NCBI GenBank assembly: GCA_032358165.1 | Contig: JAALGY010000045.1 | Coordinates: 1-53,406 of the forward strand | DNA length: 53,406 nt | DNA from: Diplosphaera chodatii | Taxonomy: Eukaryota > Chlorophyta > Trebouxiophyceae > Prasiolales > Stichococcaceae | Direction of reading: 5' to 3' | Part shown: one piece after another, positions 1-11,001 of the stretch | Layout: each line of letters starts with the position of its first letter | Position numbering within the stretch: position 1 is the first letter of the stretch | Made by a program: the position numbers and the translations under genes | Notes under the pieces: generated by a model | Database searches by the model: none | Seen by the model: the letters and a program-made list of their open reading frames with translations, nothing else | What the model was told of the DNA's origin: nothing

Positions 1-1596
1 CATGCTATGGGTGCAGTTGAAGCAGAGCCGGAGTAGTACTGCTGCAGAGCCACTTCCATATGAAACAGCGTACTGGCAAACCAAATACAGGTGCAGAGGC
101 TGAGAAGCCATCTGATGGCCTGCCTGCTGATTGCATGCCGCGACCTGTTAGCCACGGCCGACCAAGATGACGGACGATTGAGTCGAGTGACGTGGCTGCT
201 AATTGTAGGTGAGTAGATTGATGACTGAGGGCAGGTGGAGGATAGACACATTCAGAAATAGCACAATCGTGTCCACCAAAACACCTGTGGCTCTTCAACT
301 CCATCTTCTGGCGGAGCACGGCCTGCACGTCGCTTGCGGGGTCTGACAGGCTGCACATCCTGCATGAACAAACGAGGCGCACAGCTCGCGCGCCTGGGCT
401 GAGTGATATGTGCTGCTCAGTGTCCGGCTTGGTGTCTGAGCATTGCTGCATATAGCACTATGCGCTGGACACTACGGACAGCCTGCATAGCGCCTGCACA
501 GCAAGGACTACTGCTCATGTCACCGAAGCGTTGCCGTCAGGCCGCAATGCAGGCGTACACCTCACGCCAGGCTGCTCGGTCTGAACCTTAGACGCCGGCT
601 GGTCGTCAGCACTGCTCCCGGGAGGAGCTGACAAATCCAGTACTGCTGGCGATTGCCGCAAACTGAGCGCATCGCGCAGCTGGACCAGTGCGCCGCCATC
701 GCCGAGACTCTGCATGCATGATCATGATGATGACACAACAATTATCAACATGATGGTGAGCAACACACTTAGAACCTGCACATGAGAAGAGCAAGGCGCA
801 CGGCTTCGTTGGGTACACCCTCGGAAGCCACATCGAAAGATGCGCAGGCACACCCTGCAGACATCACCCGCAGCAGCCAATCAAGCATCAAAGCACCTGC
901 TTCCAAACAGCCAACTTCCAACTGGCAAGACGAGCATGAAGGCAAGCTTTTATCTGAGCGACCTGATGTCAGCCAAGCACTGCGCGAAATGAGGAGTGCA
1001 AACCTGCTGTGCGCCATCAAGATTGCCAGGCATGGCAGAACTGCCGGCATAGACTGGAGGGGCCGCGCCAAGATTGGCCACCACTCCCGTTGCCACTTGG
1101 ACATCCGGGAGTGCACTGGTACCATTAGTCGCTGCGGGATGTGGGGCTGGCAGCTGCATGGATGCAGAAGCGGAGGTTGCGCTGAACTGCACGCATGAGA
1201 CGGACGCATGATGCAGAAGCTACAACAGCGCAATATTCCCTGAGTGACCTGAAACCAATCATCAATCCCACCATGACCGACAACGTGAATAGCAGGACTA
1301 TCAGTCCAAGTCCATTGCTCATCATCAGCTTTTCACAATCCTGTGCTTCATTACAGTTACCAATGACAGTATTTGGCGCTGCTGGCACCGCTTGCCTGCA
1401 GTATTCCTTCACCATTGCCTAGGTTGATGACATTTGCCAAAGGGTGTATGTCCTGGAAAGTCGCAAGCACAATCTCTTGGCTTCATTCGCATGTTGGGGA
1501 GGCAGTGGGCCTGATCGGGCTGAGCAGTGGTTGAGAAGCAATCTGGCACGCTAGTGCTTGCGCTAGCAACTTGTCGCCAGCAGGCTGATCACGGTT
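1..1596. other. No recognisable gene
   Basis: Several open frames of 60-155 codons exist on both strands, but none shows a family motif or a convincing exon chain. The longest plus-strand one (782-1198) and the overlapping minus-strand one (769-1233) are antisense to each other, so at most one can be real. I see no RNA gene or clear repeat here. Confidence 0.4.
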
Positions 1597-2308
1597 TTAT
1601 GTGAATAGCCACCATGTGCGACAGTTAGAGGATGGACTGTTGCCCAAGCAACTAACCTGAGGTGTCTTGCCTTCGCAATCAAGCAACAAGTTCATCCTCC
1701 CGATCTGTGGCTGCACACGATCCTTTTCTGGCTTTCTGCGAGCTTCTTGTGTCCTAAGTGAGCGGCATCGAGGGCATATACCCCTCAGCTCGCGGGAGTT
1801 CTCTCCTTTGCACATGTCAGGCTCCTCATCACAATTGCCGCAGGGCCCTGCAAGCGATTCCGCTGAGGGTTTCTCGCTGAAGCTTACGAGAACTTCACGT
1901 AGACTTCTGACAAATGATGTCCGCCTGACATACGCGCTATGATGGACAACGCAAGGGCACAAGGCCGCAGTCAGGATGGCACTCTGCGCACGTGGACTCA
2001 CTCTGCCGTGCAATCAACAACGGGTTTGGCCCGTGCAGGCTGATCAGCGAGAAGGCCTGCTTCTGGTCCCCGTACTCGACGATACGCTGCGCGCCAGGAG
2101 TGCCCACAACCTCCATGAGGCGTATCGTGCTTAGTGTCATGTCCAGCTTCTTGTTAAACCAGCGGCACAGTGCCCCCTCAAGGCTGCTGATGCTACTGAT
2201 TTCACTCAATGAGACAGTGAACGGTATGAATTGCGTCAATCGAATCTTCGTGGCATTGGTCGCGATGTATGCCACCAGAATGACGAGGGTATCCATCTTG
2301 CGGAGCAC
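1597..2308 (-). CDS. Possible minus-strand coding stretch, Cys-rich, unrecognised
   Basis: Two overlapping minus-strand open frames look more protein-like than their surroundings. The upstream one (1937-2308, 123 residues) starts with a hydrophobic segment and continues with a mixed globular composition. The other (1597-2013, 138 residues) contains paired cysteines, GPCGNC followed about 19 residues later by CPRC, which could be a zinc-binding knuckle. They overlap in different frames and may be exons of one spliced gene. I do not recognise a family, and the plus strand also has open frames here, so the strand is not certain. No start or promoter can be assigned. Confidence 0.25.
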
Positions 2309-3372
2309 TCAGTCGCAGTGCCGGTTGGGGTCACCCGGCAAGTGCCACGCACAGACTCCCTCTACTTCGGCTGAAAGCCACTGGTGACGCTGTCCAAGGA
2401 GCAAAGTCAACAAACCCAAGAGCTCCGACTACTCAAATGGGTTTTGATGTGAAGGGTCGCGGTCACAACATGTGGCTGTGCTGACTGCAATGCTGCACAA
2501 TCATCCAACAGGGCACCCTACTCAGTTTAGCGCGCTTAAACTACTAAGCCCATCTAAGTATATTTGAAACAAAACAGATTAGCCTAGTAGTTCAAGCGCT
2601 AGCACTGGTCAAGACTGTCCCGCGTTATCGACCCTGACTGACTGTTGAAACTGAGCCGCTGACACCTGAGACGCCGAGAGTCCTGACAACTGACACACTG
2701 GTCGACAGTCCGCGTTACGCAGAACTGGGCGACGGAAAGACGGCGGGCACACCGTCAAGTAGTCAGCCGTCCTTCCCTAAAACCCATGGGGGTCTTCTTC
2801 TAGCTGGGCCCTAGTCAGGGCGCTTTGCGTCGAATCAGTGTCGCGCTTAAAATTGCAGCTGTCAGGGACACCTACGCACCTTGGGCAGCTGCGTTGCGCG
2901 CAACACTTCCTGGACTATGAAGCATTGGCAGTCACGACTGAGTTCAGCCTTGTCATAGTGAAGGGCTCATCAATCGCTGTAACGGCGGGACTGGAGGTCC
3001 CCAACGCCAGCGTGACGACCAATAGGCAAAATCAGGACAGGTGCCATGCTCGTCCGTTGCATGATCAAAGTCAAACATACGGCCATGTATTAAAGCATCT
3101 CTGGCGCCTCAAGCTGTCCCCGCACTCGATGTTTTGCAGCGCGCATTCCAGCAAGCGCCCAAAATGTGAGGCACATGCACAAGCAGCTGGGAAAGAAATG
3201 TTACGTGTCATGTGACAGCCGGGCCCCTTTGGTGTACACTCACTCGGTTGCAGCCAATTGCATCTTCAGCAGAAGGTTCTGCAATCACCTGCATGTGGAG
3301 GTGTCTCACTCTGCGCTGTATTCTCCCGAGGCAGTGCAGGTCGAAAATGCCGGCCGCCATGCATAGTGCCTG
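2309..3372. other. Intergenic, no gene recognised
   Basis: This holds only one plus-strand frame above 100 codons (2838-3215), with no motif. Its right end is presumably the 5' region of the ORF at 3373. No repeat or RNA structure stood out. Confidence 0.35.
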
Positions 3373-4920
3373 ATGACTGGAACAGCAACATACGAGCTAG
3401 ACGACTGCAGGACCTTTCTGACGCACAACATGGCTGAGCGTGTTCCAGAAGTCGATGTTGTTCCATGGTGGTATTTTCATCCCGAGGACGCGGCTGCACC
3501 AACTCTAGATGAGACAGAGGAGCTCACAGCAGAGTTCGCCCGAAAGCTTGTGGCGGAGCTTGGCAAACAAGATGTAGCCCACGAGCTGGTCGTGCACACT
3601 GGCGGCAAGAACCTCTGGCGTCTGAAGGAGGGCCGGGTGTGCAGAGAGGTGGCAGACACGCCAGTTCCGATTGTCAAGAGATTTGCCTGTGTCCATTCTG
3701 GTGTGCAATGCATTCTTCTTGAAGGCGCTGATTTTGGGGATCACATGGAGCTGTACCACCTACGTGATAGTGGCAACCGGCTGCAACTGCCCATTCTTCA
3801 AAGATTGGCGGCAAACAAGATAGTCTTTGCGGCGCCAAAGCACAGCAAGACTGAAAGATGGAAGCTACAAGTGGTCAGCGGCCAATTCCGCCTATGTGCC
3901 TTCGACATTGACTGCGGCTATGCCGGCAGCAGCAGGAGTCAAGCCGCTGAAGCAGAAGCTATGCCAACGAATGTCATATGTGGCGAGCAGGCTGCCTCGG
4001 CATTTGGCAGGCAATGTGCAGCAGCTGCGTGTGTATCACACCGGCATCAGCTGTTGGCAGGCTTGCCAGGGGCAGCAGCAGCCCACAACATAGCTGGCTA
4101 CGTCACTGATGTTCCTGACAATGAGTCTGTGACCCAGCACGCAATATCAGCACCGCCATCGCGACAGGGGTCGGATTGCAGCACAGTGGCAGTGACAGAT
4201 GAGGTGGCCAGCGCAAACCGCGGCCCATACCAGGACTCGGCGGAGAGTTTTGAGCGACAGGTGCGGAAGGATTTTGCCGCAATGAGCCTCACTAAATCAA
4301 ATGCTCTAACAGAGGAGCTCTCGCACCACTACAAGGCACTACTGGACGAATTCCTGGCTGAATTCAACTTCAAGCTGCCACTTCAGCAGCTGAAGGCTGC
4401 ACAGGGAGTTGCATGGTTCGTCTCTGGGAAGAGCAGCCCGCTGAAGCGGCTGCAGGGCAACGGCAGGGAAGTAAATGGCATGGGCTTGGTTGTTGCCAAG
4501 CTGCCAACGGGGTCCTCAGAACTGTGCTGGAGCGCACCAAGCTATTTCGCGCTTGCACAGTCAGAGAGCATCAAACCCCCAGTTAAGGGCGCCAGTGAGG
4601 GACCGGCGAGAGGTTGCGTGGTCATCATAGACAGCATTGAAGACATGAGGAGCTTCAAGGAGAGGGGTGGTGGCCTGCTCCCATCAAATGCCTGGTATAA
4701 GGAGCTGCACTTCGAGGCAGGCCAGCCATGGGTGCCCAGCACCTCTGTTTCCATGCGAGGCGCTGGGGTGTGGCCACTACCTCTTGCCAACCTTGAAACC
4801 TATGGGCGTGGCAACAGTTTGCCATCGATCGTGCTGGGCGGCAATACAAAGTGGCCGCAGATGTATCGGGATGCATTGTTGCCACTACTCGCCAATGCTG
4901 CCTCAATCGATGATCCATAG
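3373..4920 (+). CDS. Hypothetical protein, 515 residues, single exon
   Basis: This intact open frame has no visible intron, which is unusual in this intron-rich window. The start is well fixed because an in-frame TAG lies at 3364-3366, three codons upstream. A second Met at residue 20 (MAERVPEVD) is an alternative start. The protein is soluble-looking: an acidic N-terminal region (about residues 20-70), a middle part rich in Ala, Ser and Gly (about 190-290) that is likely disordered, and a C-terminal region with ordered composition (about 300-515). I see no signal peptide, membrane segment, zinc ligand set or catalytic motif, and I do not recognise the family. Codon use resembles the conserved genes nearby, which supports its being a real gene. 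Confidence 0.65.
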   Translation: MTGTATYELDDCRTFLTHNMAERVPEVDVVPWWYFHPEDAAAPTLDETEELTAEFARKLVAELGKQDVAHELVVHTGGKNLWRLKEGRVCREVADTPVPIVKRFACVHSGVQCILLEGADFGDHMELYHLRDSGNRLQLPILQRLAANKIVFAAPKHSKTERWKLQVVSGQFRLCAFDIDCGYAGSSRSQAAEAEAMPTNVICGEQAASAFGRQCAAAACVSHRHQLLAGLPGAAAAHNIAGYVTDVPDNESVTQHAISAPPSRQGSDCSTVAVTDEVASANRGPYQDSAESFERQVRKDFAAMSLTKSNALTEELSHHYKALLDEFLAEFNFKLPLQQLKAAQGVAWFVSGKSSPLKRLQGNGREVNGMGLVVAKLPTGSSELCWSAPSYFALAQSESIKPPVKGASEGPARGCVVIIDSIEDMRSFKERGGGLLPSNAWYKELHFEAGQPWVPSTSVSMRGAGVWPLPLANLETYGRGNSLPSIVLGGNTKWPQMYRDALLPLLANAASIDDP

Positions 4921-5130
4921 TTCGAGTTGGCACGTGCTTCAAGAGTGACAGCTGAGTTTGCTCTGCTACCCCCAGAGTCCAGCATCATGCCAAAGTGTGT
5001 TGTCTGCTTACAATATATACAGCTGTGAGCCAGAAACCTGTCACAGTTGCCATTCCTGATCACCTTATGAAGCCTTGACGGCACAAAACTGCTGCGCAAT
5101 GTTGCGACAGCAGCAGCAGTCACCAATGCT

Positions 5131-6090
5131 TCACTCATCATCGCTGGCCAAATCCGCAGCTGTTGCGGCCTCGACTGCTGCCTCCTCTTCCTCCTCGGCA
5201 GCAGCGCACAAGTCTGCCAGCTCATCCTGTTTGCAGTCGGTTGTCTGATTGCTGTTGCGGATGGTGATGGATCGCACCAGCACCATCTTCTCCATCTGCA
5301 GCACAAAACGACATCATGAGGCTGATAACCATGCATAACATCGAAAGCAGGCATGCGGCACATGCGCTGCAGCATGGTTAGACGATGTGCGCCTCAAAAC
5401 TCATATCGGAGATGTGCAGGCGGGCACGAGTGGCGCGTGCCACCCACCGCCACAGGCTCCAGTTCTTCTGTGAGCTGCAGGACGTAGCGTGCAGGCTCAT
5501 GGCACCACCACCGCGCTTCACAGCGGGAAGTTGCCGGACTTACTGACCTCCCAGACGGCCAGCCAACCCTACACAGGTGCAAGAGCTGACCGCCCCTTCT
5601 CCTGGCGCCCCTGTGCATTGTAAGAGGCAATCGTTGGACACGTTGCATGGCGCTGCAGTCGACACCCAGCGCTGCCTTGGCCACCAGCTATAATGCTACC
5701 ACTTCACAGCTGACTTGACGCAGCACACGAAGCCTGCGCATTGCACTCACTTCTGTGTTGTGGCAAACAACTGCAAGGACTGTCATGTGACCGCTTACGC
5801 TTCACGCCCTGCAGTCAGGCCAAAGTTGGAACCTTGACCTAGGTCGTTACAATCATATCATTCAGCAAGGGTGTATGGTAGCATGGTAGGAGATCACGAT
5901 GTTGGGCAAAACGGATGTCCCGATGCAGGCAACGTGCATCCGTTTCAACATCGATTTCGACTTGCTGACGGTGCTAACCTTGCAGACTTCCCCGTGATCT
6001 TGAGCTGGTCTCGTCGAGTTGCTGACCGCGAACAGTGCTTTGCAGTCCCTGCACTGCAGCTTGTACTGCACCTTGGCTGCGACACTGGCA
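5131..6090 (-). CDS. Unrecognised multi-exon gene, acidic C terminus (partial model)
   Basis: The best supported part is the last exon, 5131-5295. It follows a CTGCAG acceptor, opens with MEKMVLVRSITIRNSNQ, and ends in an alanine/glutamate-rich acidic tail, LASDDE, before TGA. Candidate upstream exons on the same strand are near 5400-5490 (LQLTEELEPVA, followed by a GTGGGT donor), 5580-5690 (containing KAALGVDCSAM) and 5960-6090 (starting MATAASASVAAK and containing the pair CRDC). Exon joins and phases are not proven. The acidic tail fits a nuclear or cytosolic protein. No domain was recognised, so no function is proposed. Confidence 0.35.
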
Positions 6091-6305
6091 CTGGCTGCGG
6101 TTGCCATCCTAACAGGAATCAACACGAGGTTCAGCATACGACGCCAGGCGACATTGCGGCCGTTGGCTTCTGTAAGCTGTGAAATCGGATCTGAGCGGGA
6201 TCTATGTCGTCGGCATTGCTGTCGTGCATCATGTACTGGCAAATTAACGGTGTTGATCAAGAGTTCAGAACAAAACATGACGGCGGACCACGGCACTGAC
6301 GGCAA

Positions 6306-6774
6306 GCTACCTTTGTATGACGTAGCCTTCGATCTTCAGCACGCCTTGTGCGCCGCCTCCGGGTGTGTGCTACCGTTCTTGAGCCAGTTTGAAATTTCAG
6401 ATGTCGCCGAGCTTATGTATGTGGGCGTATATAACGCATACCTATTGCTTTATCTTACAGTACAATTCGGACTCTGAGAAGTATATACGCGTAGGTTCGT
6501 ATACCCGCGTTGAAACCAGCACGTTCAACAGGTTCACTCACGTTTTGTCGTCAAGTCGTCAACTCGTAAGGACTCGACATTTCGACGAATGTTGACGACA
6601 TTTGGTGACCCTGGCTGCACTGGGCCCGTGCGACTGCCCCGGTGCGTCCTTACGATCGTGAACAGATGACTTTTCAGTTCTGCCATCATACTTCATCAGT
6701 CTGCAGCCGTCCGACGGCGAGCACTTGGCACTGCGCGGCACGTACGGAATTGCTTAACACTGCAGCGTGCACTG
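6306..6774. other. Region upstream of the KDZ transposase
   Basis: There is no convincing coding sequence here. The stretch 6425-6520 is richer in AT and carries several GTATA-type motifs (for example GTATATAACGCATAC and AGTATATACGCG). It may hold the promoter or the left end of the transposable element at 6775. Confidence 0.3.
6555..6599. repeat. Inverted repeat, 9-bp perfect arms
   Basis: GTCGTCAAC at 6555-6563 is the exact reverse complement of GTTGACGAC at 6591-6599, and the GTCGTCAA unit is partly repeated just before it. The structure sits about 180 bases before the transposase start, so it could belong to the element's subterminal region. I found no convincing matching copy on the right side. 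Confidence 0.6.
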
Positions 6775-9439
6775 ATGGCACCTAAGATCAAGTATTTCTT
6801 TGACACGGAGGAACCACCGGATAAACATGTCCGCCCAAGCAGCAGAGCCGGCAATTGGTCGCATAGCGGCAGACTGCTCAGAACGGCAGACAGCGACGCT
6901 GCACCCGCACGCCAGCGGGTGCTACCAATGCCTGCGATCTCCTCGCAAACCGCTCGCAAGTGCTCACGATCGTGCGCTGATGATGATGACGTCGGCAGCT
7001 TTGACTATGACACAGCGCGCCAGGTGCTCCACCGCAGATCACGTCAGGGTCGTGTTGAGCGGCGCCATGAAAGCTGGCACAACACGCGCAACGAGCTGAT
7101 CTCTCATACCTCATGCGCCCAAGCCCGGCGTCCAGAAAACATTGCGCAGCACAAACACAAGCTGACCGACAGTTGGGAGCAGCGGCTTGCAGCTGCGTGC
7201 TCTCAGTGTCCAAGATGCGCAGCGACAGGTTGCCTGCAGGCCTGCCCACCAACAGCCGAGGACAGCAACACAGTGACATTCGTCAGCCTGATCGGTCACA
7301 TCACAGTCGCAGTGCCGTGTTACAGCTGCAGCAGCTGCCAGGCAACAGTGTTGCTGCACCCCATCAGCTTGGGCGCATGGCCAGCCAGGCCGGTTGCCCT
7401 AGAAACACTGTATGATGACGAGCTAATGGTTCTGACATCAACAGTGCAGCAGCGGGCTCCGATCTCCATGTCGGCCTGAACAGATGTGGTGACAGATGTG
7501 CATGTGTGCAACGGCTTCGGTGCAGCACCGCCCGCCGCCTACAGCAACCTTGGACAAGCTGTTGCCCACCGGCGCATGGCGCAGAAAGAGGCAACGTCGG
7601 ACGCTGCACTCGGCGAGCCCATCACTGAAGGTGCAATGTGCCATCTTGCCTGACATTCAATAGCCTCCATCTTGGAGCGTGGGATACTCGCGCATGTGGA
7701 AGTCTGTGACATGCATGATGGAGTTCTGATTGCTGTTGCATATAGGTGGCTTCCAGCACTGCCCATGCTGCTGGCAAATGCGCAGCGGCCTGCACGCCGA
7801 CGCGTGTCTAGGCTTGAAGCACTTTGAAAAGGCAGGAGCAGCGTCAGCCAATGTGCCACAGCTGCAGCAGGACGCCCGTTACTTGCCGCAACACCAGGTC
7901 AGGCAGGCGCTGGATGCACGCGACAAGATGGACCCGGCACTGCTGGATCAGCCCACATGCAGCAGCTTCAAGGCGGCCAAACCGCTGACGTACGGCACAG
8001 CGCGCTTTGACGTAACAGGCATGTGGCGGCAGTCTGCCGGCATGAGTTCGTGGTGTCCATCATGGACATGCACACAGGGGAGTGCTTATGTCTACTACGA
8101 GATCATCATGCGCAAGCGCAGAGCGCCAGTTCAGGCCGCAGGCAGCAGCCGGCATGGGCTTCTTCTTCCTGGACGTCGCATACCAGTTCAAGACGTACTA
8201 TGAGAGGTGCTGAACCTGTCTCTTTGCTTGAGCTGCATGGCCATGTAAACCCTCAATCGTTTGGTGATGCTTGGCGCATATCTGCCGCATAACAGCCCTT
8301 CTGCTGACCTAGTTCAATTCCTTGCCTACAGGGTCTGACCGGGCGCCTGGCAATCACCAATGGGAGTAGGGCCCTGGCATGCGCAAGCCCATAATGTGGA
8401 GTGCCAGAACGAGTTCGGCGCGCGCACGCTAGAAGGCATCGGCTGCAGCTTTGGGGACAACATCGAGCATGTCTGGGTGAATGTGCGGCCATGGTCCTAC
8501 ATCATGAAACGCCTCACTCCTGCCGGCCGCCGAGCCCTGCTGCTTTGGCTGGTAAGACGGGACGCACGAGCAGAAGCATGTTGACGCCATATTGCTGTCC
8601 GCAGGACGGACCAGCACCAGACTGGTGACGGTATGCCAATGCCTTCCCTAGGTGTGTAAGCGCGAGAGCCGCAAAGGAGGCCCGGCTGCCGCAACAGCTG
8701 CAGACCTGGCACTCGCGTGCCTTGCAAGAGGTGCAGCGGCTGCTGCAAGCGGAAGCAAAGCTGAAGCAGGAGCTCGAGACGGCCGCAGTGGCTGCAGCAG
8801 CGCCCATCGCATCATCAGCACACCAAGCTATACTGGGCAGGGTGCCTGCGCCGGTGAGGCTTTGCTGACCTGCCCAATGTACGGCTGCCGTCACATGCCA
8901 AGAACATCATGGATCTCTTTTACACCATGCTCGCACACAGCAGGGTTTCCAATTGTAACCAAGCAGACGACACTCTAATTCATCGTCAGGTTGGCTCTGC
9001 ACTGCAGGAGCGTCTCGGCTGGACACACCTGTACATCGAGAAGCTTGAGGTGCTGGATGCTGCCAGTTCTGACGCGCTGGCAGAATCTGCACCAGATGCC
9101 GATGAGCAGGCTGCAGCTGTGCCGGTGCCGCAGCGCAGGCAGCAGCGGGTGATAGCTCAAGCACTTGCAGAGGTCGAGCGGCTCGAGCAACAGCACCAGG
9201 TGTCACAGCGCTGGCTAAGCGACAGCCAAGAGTACCGCCGGGCCCAGTCTGAGCGCAAGGCAAAGCACTTGCACAACTTGCAGCCCGGCATTGAGGCAGG
9301 TGTGGTGCAGCTGCAGCGGCAGCATGCCGAGGATGCGCGGCAGCAGCTCGACATGCGCAGCAGCAAGCGTTACCATTTGTGGCGGTGTCATTGGACACAG
9401 CAGCACCAGGCGGTGGGGCTCGGAGTCCACTTATGGTGA
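6775..9439 (+). pseudogene. KDZ (Kyakuja-Dileera-Zisupton) DNA transposase, frameshifted
   Basis: Pieces of a KDZ-type cut-and-paste transposase lie in order on this strand. The N-terminal part (6775-7479) has a Cys-rich segment (CSQCPRC, then CYSCSSC) like the cysteine-cluster domains that precede KDZ cores. Next come CPCC with LHADACLGLKHFEKAGAAS (7757-7850), FDVTG (8010), VCRHEFVVSIMDMHTGE (about 8030-8080), YVYYEIIMRK (about 8090), FFFLDVAYQFKTYYER (8159-8206) holding a presumed catalytic Asp, and PWHAQAHNVECQ plus GDNIEHVWVNVRPW (8370-8500) holding the presumed catalytic Glu. A long coiled coil (8654-8860 and 9000-9360) includes a W-S-x-EY-like segment and matches the family's helical C terminus. 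The core changes frame at about 8019, 8082 and 8130, offsets too small for introns, so the copy is probably dead unless these are sequencing errors. The 8207-8330 gap may be an intron. Confidence 0.8.
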
Positions 9440-9485
9440 ACGCCCTGGCCCCTTGATGAGCAAGTCTGGATAGTCTGCTCAATCA

Positions 9486-11001
9486 ATGTGTTTGATTTCT
9501 GACATGCGGTCTGCAGAGCATCAATGCCTTCGCCCAGCATGGATGGCGGCAGCCGCGGCAGCGGCGGTGCCACAGTCTGGCCAGCAGCACCTTCGTCTTG
9601 ATTTGCGTGTGTATATAGAACCAGCGCTTGGGCTGGTGGCGTGGGCGGCTCTTTGCTTGCATAGCTGCGTTGCCGTAGCACATGTCAATGGCAAGTACAG
9701 CAACCAGGGCGCACAAGTTGCGTGCTACGGTGGTGGAGCAGGGCAACTGCATGTTGTCGAGTTGGTGATAGAGTTCGACGAACACATGGCCCTGCAGCAC
9801 CACAACGACGAGGATGAACACAACTGTGCGCTGGCTGTTTTCACGTGCTGCCTGGCGCCATAGCCAGGAATTGTGTGATCTATGAGCACGGACATCTGCC
9901 GTATGATCCTGCATTGCGTATGGATTGTAAATGCCATAAGGAGCATGGCATACACCCACAAACTTTCTCTGCTGTGCCCGTGTCCTGCAACATGTGCAAC
10001 CAGACGCAGGATCAACGTTGGGTGTGCCTGTCTGACCAGGTGACAAAAGGCATGCAGCGTCTTGATTGCTGTGGTCATCAACCCATCTGTCATGCTGCAG
10101 GTCAGCAAGAAAGCATGTGTTGATTCAGCTGCAACCCTCAGGGTAAGGCTGCGTGTGACCATGCGCAGCCATATCAATGTGTGTCTGCGCGCATGTTTCA
10201 AGCCCATACTCAAAGACAGCACCCAAGCGGCAGTCACTAAGAGTGCCAGTGCCAGTTCCAGCACACGTACGGTCCAAGACATGCTAGTTGCCAAGTGTTC
10301 GGCCCACGGGTGTGCAATGGGCAAAATGCGTCATGCAGGCGGTTAGAGCTGGTCAGTGTGCTGGGCCAGTCGATCAACGATGGAGCGGCCATTCTGTCCT
10401 GTTGAGTAGCTTCGTCGTTGACAGTAGGCTTTTGTGGTCTAAGCTGCCGGCTGTCCTGTGTTCTTCCACCCAGGAGCTGGTGGATCTGATGGGTGTCACA
10501 CTGGACCCTCACAAGCCCGGGGGGCCTACGAGCGGTCGCATAGTCCGTTGCTGGATCATTTTGCCTGTTAAGCTCGGCGGTTAAGGTCACGGGCGCCCAC
10601 AGCGCGGTCATCGCCGGGGCCGGGACCCAGCGGTTGGGCTGGCTCTCCTGACCAGTCACTGTGGGCTGGACCCAGGGAAGCACGCTTGGGAGCCCGATCA
10701 ACACTGTAAGCACGAGTGCGATAGCAGCCATGACCACAGGAGCCTGAAATGAGGCATGCCACCACACAATGGCCCGGCCTTGCCCTGCACTGCCTGGCAA
10801 CGCAATAAGCGTGCCCGCTGGGCGTGAGGTGCAGGCCGAGCAGCACTGGCTGCTGCCGAGCCTAGATCGTTGGCAGATCAAGCGCAACGCATCATGCAAT
10901 TCCTTCTGTCGATCCAGCATCCTGATGGTGACCCACGTCGTTCCGAGCTTCCGACCTATGTCGAAGGGAAACATTATGAAAGGGCCCATGCGCCCTTTCA
11001 T
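9486..11001 (-). CDS. Possible multi-pass membrane protein (tentative exon chain)
   Basis: Minus-strand frames 10237-11001, 9725-10324 and 9483-10046 together encode several hydrophobic stretches, such as VVMAAIALVLTVLIGLPSVL (about 10665-10725), LELALALLVTAAWVLSL (about 10210-10260), LLMAFTI and VVFILVVVVLQG. The ATG at 10999-11001 would give a basic N terminus, MKGRMGPFIMFPFD. The hydrophobic segments and their spacing suggest a multi-pass membrane protein split by introns. The plus strand has competing open frames (for example 10062-10346 and 9486-9863), and I recognise no family. The right part of the KDZ element may reach into this region. Confidence 0.3.
10976..11001. repeat. Short palindromic hairpin
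   Basis: ATGAAAGGG at 10976-10984 is the reverse complement of CCCTTTCAT at 10993-11001, with an 8-base loop. It coincides with the candidate minus-strand start codon, so an open frame begins with the same nine bases on either strand. Confidence 0.6.
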
